Below are positions 24,373-33,612 of a stretch of DNA of 41,281 nucleotides, in pieces. The position numbers and the translations under genes were made by a program. The stretch covers positions 1-41,281 of the forward strand of contig NZ_BONF01000021.1 of the NCBI RefSeq assembly GCF_016862575.1, read 5' to 3'. Every line of letters starts with the position of its first letter. Position 1 is the stretch's first letter. Source of the DNA: Catellatospora bangladeshensis. Lineage in GTDB: Bacteria > Actinomycetota > Actinomycetes > Mycobacteriales > Micromonosporaceae. The notes under the pieces were generated by a model, which was given only the letters and a program-made list of their open reading frames with translations, was not told where the DNA came from and searched no databases.

Positions 24373-27300
24373 ATGACCGATGCAGCAATTACCGTTGGCG
24401 CGACGTCGGCGTCGGACAGCGGGGCGGAGTTCCAGCGCGCCTGCGCCGCGGCGGTGGCGCAGAGCCGCCCGGTCGCGGCCCGGCTGCGCGAGCTGGTGGC
24501 CCGTTTGGACGAGGACCTGTCGGCGGACGCGCTCCAGGACGAGGCCGGGCTGCTGGCCACTAAGACCGCCGCCGCGCTGCGCGCCATGGTCACCGACCAG
24601 CTCGCCGACATCGACACGTTCAACGTGGTCTTCTTCGGGCGCACCGGGGCGGGCAAGAGCACCCTGATCACCGCGCTGGGCCGGGGCGACGGCACGCTCA
24701 TCTCCCCCGGCGACAACGACTTCACCACGGAGGTCGGCGCGCTGCTGTGGCAGGGCAGCCGGCTGGTCGACACCCCTGGCACCGGCGGCTGGGGCCGCAC
24801 CGTCGACGCCGGGGAGCTGCACGAGCGGGCCCGCGCCGCGGTGCGCACCGCCGACCTGGTGCTGCTCTGCTTCGACGACACCGTCACCCAGATCACCGAG
24901 TTCACCGAGATCTCCCGGTGGGTCGCCGAGTTCGGCAAGCAGGCGATCGCCGTACTCAACGTCAAGAACGCCCTGTGGCGGCAGCCACCCCGGGTGCCCG
25001 ACCCGGCGTTCCGCCGCCAGCTGTCCGACGCGGTGGCGCAGTCGGCGCTGTGGCTGCAGGGCCAGCTCGCCGAGATCGGCCTGCCCGAGGTCCCCATCGT
25101 GGCGATTAACAGCAGGCGGGCCGCGTACGCCCGGCTGCCGGAGGACTACGACGGCTACGACGCGACGACCTTCCGCAAGCACCGCCGCGACTACGGCGTC
25201 GCCAACCTGATGGCGTGGTCGCATGTCGACGTGCTGGAACGCCTGATGACCAGGGCGATCACCACCGACGCGGTCGGGCTGCGGCTGGGCTCGCTGTCCC
25301 GGCAGCTGGTGTCGCAGGCGTCCGGCGGGGCGCGGGAGCTGACCGAGCTGGCCGCCGACCTGCGTGGGCGCGCGGTGGTGGTGGAGCAGGCCATCGCGAA
25401 GGTGCTGTGGCTGTTCGGCGACGCGCAGCACCTGCACCACGCGGCCGGTGCCGAAGCGGTGCCCCCGGCCACCGCGCGGGTGCTGGCCAACCTGGAGGAG
25501 CTGCAGCGGCGCAGCGGCCAGGCCATCTTCACGGACCGGCCCGGGGTGGTCGTCGACTTCGTCACCAATCTGATGACCTCCCACTTCGGGCCGCTGGAGC
25601 GGGACGCGCTGCGCCGCGCCGAGGTGCTGGTCGACGACGCCTTCGCCCGTAACCGGGTCATCGAGGGCGACGAGTTCGCCAAGACCGTCTTCCAGCAGCA
25701 GGAGGTCGAGCTGGCCGTGCAGGCCGTGGCGGCGTCGTTCACCAGCCACCTGCGGCACCGCCTCGACGCCGTCGAGGCCGACCTGCATGTCAGCCTGCCC
25801 GCGACCAGCACCTCCTTCGACGGCAGCGCGGGCAAGGGCCTGCAGGCGGGCGGCAACTTCGTGCGGTACGGCACGGCGATCGCCGCCGCCGGCACCGTGG
25901 TGTTCCCGCCGATGGCCCTGGTCGGCATCGTCGGCGACGTCGTCGGCCGCCGGTTCCGCAAGAAGGGGCTGATCCAGAAGCGGGAGTCGCGGGCGGCGGC
26001 GCTGGCCCAGGCCCGGCTGGCCGTCCGCGAATACTTCCTGAACATGTCGCAGGAGGTGCAGGCCCGGCTGCTGCGCATCGCGTTCGACCAGGTCGTGGCC
26101 TCGATCAGCGAGCTGGTCCGGTCGGCGCTGTCCCTGCGCGGGCAGGAGCACCGGGCGCTGCGCCAGGCCGCGCTGCTCACCAGCGCGTCCGGCGAGATCG
26201 GGCCCACCGGGCTCGGGCGCCATGCCGTGTCGGCGGCGGTGGCCTCGATCGAAGCCGAGTACGCCGCCACCGGACGTCCTGGCCGCCGGGTCTGGCTCGG
26301 CGACGACTGGGTCGACGACGCGCCCGGCGCCACGGCCGACGACGGCTCGACCGCGCGGCCGTTCCCGGCCGAGCACCGGGTGGCGGCGGCCCGGGTGACG
26401 CAGACGGTACGCCGGGCCCGCCCGGTAGCGGCCGGATCCGCGCAGCGATGGCTGCACACGTGGAAAGGCAACGGCCACGACCCGGCCGCCGATCCCGGCG
26501 CCGAGGCCGCCCTCGCGCAGCTCCGGTCCCTCCTTGCCGAGCAGGCGCCCCGCGTGGCCGTGGTCGGCGAGCGGGGCACCGGCAAGACGGCGCTGGTACG
26601 GCGGATGGTGTCGCTGACCGGCGCACCGGTGCGGGTGCAGACCGGCCCGACCTCCCAGGTGCACCACTATCCGTGGGAAGGCGTGACGCTGGTCGACACG
26701 CCACCGCTCGGCGATCCGGGCACCACCGAGGCGCTGCACGACGCCGCGTTCATCTGGTACGTGCTCAGCCCCAACCTCACCGCGACCCCGCACCTGGCCG
26801 GCGTCATCTCCGGCGACCCGGCGAACGGCGTCCTGTCCCGGGCCGACCGGGTGATCTTCGTGATCGGGCACGCCGACGTGATGGGCGCCGACCCGGTCGA
26901 GTCGCCGGAGGAGTTCGTACGGCGCTGCCGCCGCAAGGAGGCCGAGCTGCTCAGCGAGCTGCACCGGATCCAGGGCCCGCAGGACCGGCCCATCGCCGCG
27001 GTGCAGGTGGTGAGCCTCGCACCGGACCCGGTGACGGGCACCGGGCAGCCCGCCGACTGGGACGGCACCGAGGACTTCTGCGACGGCTGGCGCTCGTCAC
27101 GGGCCTGGCTGCTACCGTCCGCGGTGGACGCCGGGGTGCTGCTGAGCGCCGTGGGTAGGTTGAGCGGCCTGACCGAGGCGGCACAGCTGGCGAAGGCCGC
27201 GGTCGAGGAGGAGATGGACAGCCTGGGCATGCTCCAGGCCGACCTGCGGCTGCGCCTGGAGAACGCCACCGCGCTGCGGTCCGCCGCCGCCGACCGGCTC

Positions 27301-28005
27301 GACTGGATCGTCACCGGCGCGATCCGCACCCACCTCGACCAGTGGGACGCCGCGACCGACAAGGAGGAGCAGGCCGCCATCGCCCGGCAGATCCTGCACC
27401 TGCACGAGCGGCCCGACGTCCAGGCATACGTCGACGAATGGGCCGCCGACACCCAGCGGCAGGTGGAGCACTGGGCGCAGGACATGGAGACCTTCGACCC
27501 GGGGCCGGCGATCCCTCACCAGCGCGACCCGAACCTGCGCCTGCAGGCCCGGTTCCTGCAGCGCGCCGCCGAGGCCTCGGTGCTGGGCCGGGCCGGCGGC
27601 GCGGTGGCCGGGCTGGCCAAGCTCAAGTCGGTGGGCCGGCTCGCCGGCAAGGGCAGCACGGCCGCCGCGCGGTTCATCCGGATCGCCCCGTTCGTGCCGC
27701 TGATCGCGACCACCGCGGAGGACCTGCTGTCCAATGCGTTCCGCAAGCGCCGCGAGGGCGAACGCGAGCAGGGCGAGACCAGGCTGTTCGCCGACGCCCG
27801 GCAGTGGGTATCCCAACTGGTCGAGGCCCATCCCGGGTTGTCGTGGCTGTTGACCCAGGGTGGTTTGCTCGAGCAGGCGATCGAGGAGACGTCGCAGCGC
27901 CTGCAAGTGGACGCCGAGCAGGTCGAGGTGCTCGGCGCGAGGCTGAGCCGGTACGAGGACGCGCGGATTCTCGCGAACGAGCTACTTGGAGGAGTACACC
28001 GATGA
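24373..28005 (+). CDS. Dynamin-like large GTPase with two G domains
   Basis: 1210 residues from ATG 24373; a GTG at 24355 is possible. First G domain: G1 GRTGAGKS (89-96), G3 DTPG (133-136), possible G4 NVKN. A helical region follows, with a hydrophobic patch NFVRYGTAIAAAGTVVFPPM and ALVGIVGDVVG (~495-525) suited to membrane insertion. Second G domain: G1 GERGTGKT (732-739), G3 DTPP (775-778) and GHAD as G4. The C-terminus is helical, with another hydrophobic patch (RIAPFVPLIATTA). Bacterial dynamins bind and remodel membranes; several protect against phage or membrane stress. The stop overlaps the next GTPase start (ATGA), so the pair is made together. Two G domains in one chain recall BDLP/DynA-type fused dynamins. 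Cell role is inferred. Confidence 0.82.
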   Translation: MTDAAITVGATSASDSGAEFQRACAAAVAQSRPVAARLRELVARLDEDLSADALQDEAGLLATKTAAALRAMVTDQLADIDTFNVVFFGRTGAGKSTLITALGRGDGTLISPGDNDFTTEVGALLWQGSRLVDTPGTGGWGRTVDAGELHERARAAVRTADLVLLCFDDTVTQITEFTEISRWVAEFGKQAIAVLNVKNALWRQPPRVPDPAFRRQLSDAVAQSALWLQGQLAEIGLPEVPIVAINSRRAAYARLPEDYDGYDATTFRKHRRDYGVANLMAWSHVDVLERLMTRAITTDAVGLRLGSLSRQLVSQASGGARELTELAADLRGRAVVVEQAIAKVLWLFGDAQHLHHAAGAEAVPPATARVLANLEELQRRSGQAIFTDRPGVVVDFVTNLMTSHFGPLERDALRRAEVLVDDAFARNRVIEGDEFAKTVFQQQEVELAVQAVAASFTSHLRHRLDAVEADLHVSLPATSTSFDGSAGKGLQAGGNFVRYGTAIAAAGTVVFPPMALVGIVGDVVGRRFRKKGLIQKRESRAAALAQARLAVREYFLNMSQEVQARLLRIAFDQVVASISELVRSALSLRGQEHRALRQAALLTSASGEIGPTGLGRHAVSAAVASIEAEYAATGRPGRRVWLGDDWVDDAPGATADDGSTARPFPAEHRVAAARVTQTVRRARPVAAGSAQRWLHTWKGNGHDPAADPGAEAALAQLRSLLAEQAPRVAVVGERGTGKTALVRRMVSLTGAPVRVQTGPTSQVHHYPWEGVTLVDTPPLGDPGTTEALHDAAFIWYVLSPNLTATPHLAGVISGDPANGVLSRADRVIFVIGHADVMGADPVESPEEFVRRCRRKEAELLSELHRIQGPQDRPIAAVQVVSLAPDPVTGTGQPADWDGTEDFCDGWRSSRAWLLPSAVDAGVLLSAVGRLSGLTEAAQLAKAAVEEEMDSLGMLQADLRLRLENATALRSAAADRLDWIVTGAIRTHLDQWDAATDKEEQAAIARQILHLHERPDVQAYVDEWAADTQRQVEHWAQDMETFDPGPAIPHQRDPNLRLQARFLQRAAEASVLGRAGGAVAGLAKLKSVGRLAGKGSTAAARFIRIAPFVPLIATTAEDLLSNAFRKRREGEREQGETRLFADARQWVSQLVEAHPGLSWLLTQGGLLEQAIEETSQRLQVDAEQVEVLGARLSRYEDARILANELLGGVHR

Positions 28006-29843
28006 GTACGGATTGGGTGCAGCGGCTGCGCGGGGCGATCGAGGCGGCTGCCGGGTCGCAGACCGTGGCCGACGCCGACACCGCGTGGCGTCAGGTCGCC
28101 GACTCGGGCACGGTGCGGACCACCCTGGTGGGGCCGTGGAGCGCCGGCAAGTCGAGCCTGATCAAGCGGCTGCTGGTGGAGGACGGCAGCCCGATCCCGC
28201 AGTGGCTGACCGTCAGCGCCTCCCGGGAGACCTACGAGATCCGCGAGGCCGGGTCGGCCGGGTTCACCTATGTGGACACCCCCGGGCTGGGCAGTGACGA
28301 GCGGCGGCACGACCTGCTGGCGCTGTCCTCGGTCGCGGCGACGGACCTGCTGGTCGTCACGGTGACGCCGCAGCTGCTCGGCACCGACGTGGACCGGCTG
28401 ACGGCCCTGGTGGACGGGACCGCGATCACCCCGTACGGCGGCGCGTTCTTCCCGCCCGGGGCGCTGATCGTGGTCATCGCCAAGGCCGACATGGCCGGCG
28501 TCGACCCGATCGACGATCTCGACGGATTCCGGGCGATGGTCGACCGCAAGCGGTCCGCGGTGGTGACGGCGCTGCAGCGGCGCGTGCGCGGCGAGCTGCC
28601 GCCCATCATCGCGGTGGTCGCGGACCTGGGCGGGCAGCACGCCCGCAACCCGAATCCGAGCGCGGCGGCGTTCGCCGAGGGCCGGGAGTGGGACGGCGTG
28701 CAGGCACTGCGGGCGGCACTGGCCGCCGGTGACGGGCGGCGGCTGCGGGCGGCGGCGCAGGTGCGGCACTGGGCCAGGACCGGCGCGCTCGCGCTGGAGC
28801 AGGCCACCGCGGCGGTCTCCCAGTCGCAGGACCAGCTGCGGCGGATGGAGGCGGACCGGTCGCGGGTGCTGGTGCTGGAGGAGGAGCTGGCGGCCGTGGA
28901 CGCCTCTGCGGCGAGCCGGCTGCGCGACGAGATCCGCGACGAGATGCACAGCGTGATCATGCAGGGCGGGGTGGACACGACCGCGCAGCTCGCCGAGAAG
29001 ATCAGCGAGCGGCTGGACTCGTCCGTCGCGGCCTGGCACGCGGAGTCCACCAGCAAGCTGGTGGCGCTGGCCCGGCGCGCCCAGATCGAGCTGACCCCGG
29101 TCGCGGCCGGCGCGCTGGCGGCGAGCCCGCACGTCGAGCAGTTCGTCAAGCACGCGGCCTTCCCGGGCCAGCGCGGAGCCGATGCTCAGCTCACCGACTT
29201 CGTGGCCAAGGGCCTGCTGCTGGCCGACAAGCTGCAGGAGCTGCGGCTGGGTGTGAAGGGCGCCGACGTGCCGCATCACCTGAACGAGTACCAGGCGCTG
29301 GTGGACCGGATCCACCCCGACGCGTACGCGCGGACGCTGTCGCTGCTGGGCATCGACGGCGTGCTCACCGACCCTCGGTACGCGCAGGAGCTGGCGGGCC
29401 TGCAGAAGCACGAGGGGGTGAGCGACCTGATCACCTACCTGCGCAAGCCGGGCGGCATCACCAGTCCCGCGCACGCGGAGAAGCTGAAGAACACCGCGCA
29501 CGCGCTGCGGATCGCGGCGGACGTCGCACCGGTGCTGCTGGAGCTGGTGCACATGCAGCAGCAGGAGCGCGCCTCCCAGCACCTGCGGGACAAGCGGGCC
29601 CAACTGCAGCTGCAGGCCGACGGCGCGGCGAAGCGGCTCGCGGACCAGATCCTGTCCGGCGGCGCGCAGAATAGCGGCTGGCGGGGCCAGGTCGCCGAGC
29701 TGCGGACGGCGCTGCAGGCCGGGGCACCGAGCGAGGACGACCTGGCGGCAGCGGCACAGCGCGGCCGGGACCTGACCGCGGCCCGCGACAGTCTGGACTC
29801 GGTGCTGCGCCAGATGGCCGCCGTGACGAGCCTGGAGGACTGA
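28002..29843 (+). CDS. Dynamin-like GTPase, partner of the two-domain GTPase
   Basis: 613 residues; ATG at 28002 overlaps the upstream stop by 4 nt and has its own strong GGAGGAG at 27988-27994. G1 GPWSAGKSS (44-52), G3 DTPGLGSDE (from Asp92) and a possible G4 AKAD (IVVIAKADM) are seen. After the G domain come long helices and coiled coil (LEQATAAVSQSQDQLRRMEA; VLVLEEELAAVDASAAS; RLRDEIRDEMHSVIMQ) and a C-terminal helical bundle (VLLELVHMQQQERASQHLRD). No TM helix is evident, so it may reach the membrane through its partner. Paired unequal dynamins are known in bacteria. A strong hairpin terminates the operon at 29867. Confidence 0.82.
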   Translation: MSTDWVQRLRGAIEAAAGSQTVADADTAWRQVADSGTVRTTLVGPWSAGKSSLIKRLLVEDGSPIPQWLTVSASRETYEIREAGSAGFTYVDTPGLGSDERRHDLLALSSVAATDLLVVTVTPQLLGTDVDRLTALVDGTAITPYGGAFFPPGALIVVIAKADMAGVDPIDDLDGFRAMVDRKRSAVVTALQRRVRGELPPIIAVVADLGGQHARNPNPSAAAFAEGREWDGVQALRAALAAGDGRRLRAAAQVRHWARTGALALEQATAAVSQSQDQLRRMEADRSRVLVLEEELAAVDASAASRLRDEIRDEMHSVIMQGGVDTTAQLAEKISERLDSSVAAWHAESTSKLVALARRAQIELTPVAAGALAASPHVEQFVKHAAFPGQRGADAQLTDFVAKGLLLADKLQELRLGVKGADVPHHLNEYQALVDRIHPDAYARTLSLLGIDGVLTDPRYAQELAGLQKHEGVSDLITYLRKPGGITSPAHAEKLKNTAHALRIAADVAPVLLELVHMQQQERASQHLRDKRAQLQLQADGAAKRLADQILSGGAQNSGWRGQVAELRTALQAGAPSEDDLAAAAQRGRDLTAARDSLDSVLRQMAAVTSLED

Positions 29844-29866
29844 GGCGCGCACGCCGGCCGGATCAG

Positions 29867-29904
29867 ACGCGGGGCCTGCGCCTGTGCAGGTGCGGGCTCC
29901 GCGT
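29867..29904 (+). terminator. Terminator after the dynamin pair
   Basis: The arms (29867-29884 and 29887-29904) pair along their length in RNA, 15 Watson-Crick and 3 G-U pairs before loop closure, and are followed by TTT. It separates the dynamin operon from the CHAT gene. Confidence 0.75.
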
Positions 29905-29995
29905 TTCATCGCCCGACGGCGGACAACAGCTCAACGGCACCGGAGGTTCAAGCACCACGCTCGGGTAAGCGATACGTTCTGACGGAGGAACGCCT

Positions 29996-32900
29996 GTGTC
30001 CATGTCGCAGCTGCTCGACGTGCTGGAAGCCCGCGTGCAGGCGGCCGCGGCCGGTGATCCGGGCGCCGTTCTCGACGACCAAGCCGTGGACGAGGCCGCC
30101 GAGCTGCTTCGACAGGCCGTGGCGGAGAACGACGGCGGTGTGCCGTGGCCGGTCGGCTTCGCGCTGGCATGGCTGCACTGGTTGCGGTATGAGGCCTTGC
30201 CCGAGGACGAGGACGAGGACGATCTCCGCTTGGCGCTCTACTGGTTCGAGGCGGTGTACGCGTCCGACCCGCAGGCGCCGATACCGGACGAGGTACGTCG
30301 GCACCTGGCCGGCGACCGGTCCGGCGGCGACGGTCACCACGAGGCGGCACGCACGGCGCTGAAGATCTTCAAAAGGGCGATGCTGGCCGACGACCCCGCA
30401 GCCCTGGACCAGGCCGTGGATCTGCTCACCGCCGCCATCGACGCCGCCCCGCCTGACCACCCCGACCGCCCCGGATACCTCTCCAACCTCGGCGTCGTGC
30501 TGCGAACCCGATTCGACCGCACCGGCGACATCGCCGACATGGACACCGCCGTCACCGTCGGACAGCAAGCCCTGGACGCCACCCCACCCGGACACCCCGA
30601 CCACGCCATGTACCTGGCAAACCTCAGCGTCGCTCAGCAGACCCGCTACGGGCGCACCGGCAATGCCGCCGACCTCGACGCCGCCATCGCCACCGGGCGA
30701 CAGGCCGTAGACGCGAGCCCGCCCGACCACGCCGACCTCGCGGGATACCTGTCCAATCTCGGCAGCGCACTGCGAACCCGGTTCGAACGCACGGGTGACA
30801 CCGCTGACCTCGATGCTGCTGTCGCGGCCGGGCAGCACGCCGTGGACATCACCCCGGCCGACCACTCCCACCGCAGCATGTACCTGTCCAACATAGGCAC
30901 CGCGTTGCTGGCTCGGTTCAGCCGCACCCGTGACACGGCCGACCTCGACGCTGCCGTCGCCGCCGGGCGGCAGGCAGTGGACGCCACCCCGCCCGGCCAC
31001 CCCGACCGCCCCGGATACTTGTCCAACCTCGCCATCGCGCTGCGAACCCGATTCGACCACACCGGCGATGTCACGGACCTTGACGACGCGGTCGCCGCCG
31101 GGCGGCAGGCAGTAGCGGGCACGCCGCGGGACCACCCCGATCTCGCCATTTATCTGTCCAACCTCGGTTTCGCGCTGCGGACCCGGTTCGGGCGCACCGG
31201 CGCCCTGACCGACCTCGACGATGCGGTCACCGCCGGGCAGCGGGCCGTGGACGCCACCCCACCCGGCCACCCCGACCGCGCCGGACGGCTGTCCAACCTC
31301 TGCGGTGCGCTGCAGACGCGGTTCAAACGCACCAGCGACGTGGCCGACATCGACGCCGCAGTCTCCGCTGGGCAGCGGGCCGTGGACGCCACCCCACCCG
31401 ACCACCCGGAACTCGCCGGGTGCCTGTCCAACCTCGGCACCGCGCTGCAGAACCGTTTCGAGCACACCGGCGACGTCGCGGACCTGAACGCGGCGGTCGC
31501 GGCCGGGCGGCGAGCGGCGGACCTCGACCCGTCCGACCGATCGCACCTCGCCGCGACCCTGTCCAACCTCGGCATCGCGCTGCGGACCCGGTTCGAGCAC
31601 ACCCGCGACATCACGGACCTCGACACGGCGGTCGACGTCGGGCGCCGGGCCGTGGCCGCCAACCCGCCCGAACCTCCCCAGCGAGCCATGCATCTGTTCA
31701 ACCTCGGCACCGCGCTGAGGACCCGGTTCGAACACGCCGGTACGACAGGTGACCTTCGCGAGGCAGCCGGTGCGTGGTCACAGGCGGCGGTATCGGCCGG
31801 CGCCCCGATCAGCGTGCGGCTGCACGCGGCCCGAGCCTGCGCGCAGGCGACTGTGGAGCTGGACGGTCCCGTCGCCGCGCTGGGTGTGTACAGCGGCGCG
31901 TTCGAGCTGCTTCCGCTGTTGGCATGGCGCGGCATCTCCGACGGCGACCGCCGGCACCTGCTGGACGGCGGCGCGGCATCGCTGGCCCGCGACGCGGCGG
32001 GATGCGCGATCGCCGCCGGGGACCTGCCGCAGGCGGTCGAGTTCCTGGAGCAGGGCCGCGGTGTGCTGTGGGCCCAGCTCCTCGACGGGCGCACCGACCT
32101 GACCGACCTCGAGCACGCCCACCCGGATCTCGCCCGGCAGTTGCACGACTGCCGAGCCGTCCTCGACCAGCCCACCACCGGCCAACGCCCGGACGCGGCG
32201 GCCGACGATGCCCGGCGCGACGCCGCACGCCGCTTCGACGCACTCGTCGCCGAGGTCCGTTCCCTGCCTCCCATCGACGGGTTCCCGCACCCCGACCGGT
32301 TCCTGCGGCCACCGCAGACGGACACGCTGCTGCCGGGTGAGGACGACGGTCCGGTGGTGGTCGTCAACATCAGCCGGTGGCGCTGCGACGCACTGATCCT
32401 TCGCCACACCGGGATCACCCACGTCCCGCTGCCCGGCCTCACCGAAGACGACACGATCGACGCCGCCAACCGCTACCTGCACGCCCTTCAAGGCGCCGCG
32501 CACCACGCGGGCAGCAAGGACATCGTCGCTCTGACACCGGCCGGTCCGCCGCCGGAGACCGTCGTCTCCGCTACCCTCGCCTGGCTGTGGGACCACATCG
32601 CCAGCGCCGTCCTCGACCATCTCGGGCACACCGGCACCCCCGACGGCGACTGGCCGCGAGTGTGGTGGTGCCCGACCGGAGCGCTGACCATCCTGCCCCT
32701 GCACGCCGCCGGGCACCATGCCGCCCGCACCGGCCACACGGTCTACGACCGGGTCGTCTCGTCGTACACCCCGACCCTGCGCGCCCTGGCGCACGCCCGT
32801 AACCGCCCCGCCACGGCAGCCACGGCCCCGACCCTGCTCGTCGTCGCCCTGCCCCATACCCCCGGCCAGAGCCCCCTGCCCGGAGCCGACGCCGAACGGC

Positions 32901-33430
32901 GCACCCTGGCCGGCCTGTTCGGCCAGGCCTACACCGAGCTGGTCGACGGCGCCGCCACCCGCGCCACGGTCATCGCCGGGCTGCGCCACCACCGCTGGCT
33001 GCACGCCTCCTGCCATGGCACCCAGAACATGAACGACCCCGCCGCCGGTGGGCTGATCCCCCACGACTGGCAGACCGCGGGCCTCGTCGGGATCGGTGAC
33101 CTCACCGACAGCACCCAGGCAGGCGGCGAGTTCGCATTCCTGTCCGCGTGCAAGACCGCCACCGGCGGCGGCATCAACCTCGACGAGAGCATCAACATCG
33201 CCACCGCCATGCAGTACGCCGGCTGGAGGCACGTCATCGGCACCCTGTGGTCCGTCTGGGACCACGCCGCGGCCACCGTCACGGCCGGCGTCTACCCCGC
33301 ACTCGTGCACGACGGCGCGCTCGACCCCACCCACGCCGCGCACGCCCTGCACCACACCGTGCGCCGCCTGCGCGACAAGCATCCGGACCGGCCCGGCAAC
33401 TGGGCGCCTTTCATCCACACCGGCCCCTGA
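29996..33430 (+). CDS. TPR-CHAT protein (caspase-like protease with ten tandem repeats)
   Basis: 1144 residues. GTG at 29996 is fixed by GGAGG (29984-29988) at 7-nt spacing. Residues ~1-150 are helical and acidic (ALPEDEDEDDLRL). Residues ~150-600 hold ten TPR-like repeats of exactly 45 residues, consensus P-x-HPD-x-x-x-YLSNLG-x-ALRTRF-x-x-TGD-x-x-DLD-x-AV-x-AGR-x-AVD. Residues ~600-800 are further helices. The C-terminal CHAT domain carries His1007 (HASCHGTQ) and Cys1052 (FLSACKTATGG), both intact. CHAT proteins are caspase-family cysteine proteases used in bacterial conflict and cell-death systems, usually switched on by their repeats. It lies 150 nt after the dynamin operon in its own transcription unit. 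Target protein unknown. Confidence 0.88.
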   Translation: MSMSQLLDVLEARVQAAAAGDPGAVLDDQAVDEAAELLRQAVAENDGGVPWPVGFALAWLHWLRYEALPEDEDEDDLRLALYWFEAVYASDPQAPIPDEVRRHLAGDRSGGDGHHEAARTALKIFKRAMLADDPAALDQAVDLLTAAIDAAPPDHPDRPGYLSNLGVVLRTRFDRTGDIADMDTAVTVGQQALDATPPGHPDHAMYLANLSVAQQTRYGRTGNAADLDAAIATGRQAVDASPPDHADLAGYLSNLGSALRTRFERTGDTADLDAAVAAGQHAVDITPADHSHRSMYLSNIGTALLARFSRTRDTADLDAAVAAGRQAVDATPPGHPDRPGYLSNLAIALRTRFDHTGDVTDLDDAVAAGRQAVAGTPRDHPDLAIYLSNLGFALRTRFGRTGALTDLDDAVTAGQRAVDATPPGHPDRAGRLSNLCGALQTRFKRTSDVADIDAAVSAGQRAVDATPPDHPELAGCLSNLGTALQNRFEHTGDVADLNAAVAAGRRAADLDPSDRSHLAATLSNLGIALRTRFEHTRDITDLDTAVDVGRRAVAANPPEPPQRAMHLFNLGTALRTRFEHAGTTGDLREAAGAWSQAAVSAGAPISVRLHAARACAQATVELDGPVAALGVYSGAFELLPLLAWRGISDGDRRHLLDGGAASLARDAAGCAIAAGDLPQAVEFLEQGRGVLWAQLLDGRTDLTDLEHAHPDLARQLHDCRAVLDQPTTGQRPDAAADDARRDAARRFDALVAEVRSLPPIDGFPHPDRFLRPPQTDTLLPGEDDGPVVVVNISRWRCDALILRHTGITHVPLPGLTEDDTIDAANRYLHALQGAAHHAGSKDIVALTPAGPPPETVVSATLAWLWDHIASAVLDHLGHTGTPDGDWPRVWWCPTGALTILPLHAAGHHAARTGHTVYDRVVSSYTPTLRALAHARNRPATAATAPTLLVVALPHTPGQSPLPGADAERRTLAGLFGQAYTELVDGAATRATVIAGLRHHRWLHASCHGTQNMNDPAAGGLIPHDWQTAGLVGIGDLTDSTQAGGEFAFLSACKTATGGGINLDESINIATAMQYAGWRHVIGTLWSVWDHAAATVTAGVYPALVHDGALDPTHAAHALHHTVRRLRDKHPDRPGNWAPFIHTGP
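30445..31790 (+). repeat. Ten tandem 135-bp units in the TPR-CHAT gene
   Basis: The coding units repeat with strict 135-bp spacing; the YLSNLG codons recur about every 135 bp from 30476 to 31691. DNA identity between neighbours is high, including repeated GACCTCGACG and GCCGTCGCCGCCGGGCGG stretches, so unit number can probably change by slippage or recombination. Confidence 0.8.
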
Positions 33431-33612
33431 CCCGGTGGTGCCGTATCTCCCGCCTACGGAGATGAGCGCCGCTCGGTAGGCGCGGAGCACGTGCTCGTCG
33501 GCAACCTGAGCCGAGCTGTAGCCGTCCGGCGTGGCGTTGTGCCTGTGTACACACGCGAGTTCGGCTTCCAGCAGGGGTTTCGGACCATGTTGTGGACCAG
33601 CCGCTTTCTAGT

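Noticed and set aside
30445-31790. CRISPR-like periodicity
   Set aside because: The period is 135 bp, a whole number of codons, and the units form a continuous TPR-like reading frame; there are no unique spacers of 30-40 bp.
33451-33482. CGCCTAC/GTAGGCG inverted repeat between CHAT and the convergent gene
   Set aside because: Only 7-bp arms with an 18-nt loop; too weak to call a terminator with confidence, though it is in the right place.
33544-33553. Palindrome TGTGTACACA after the CHAT gene
   Set aside because: Short, single copy, and not near a start site; no regulator can be argued from it.
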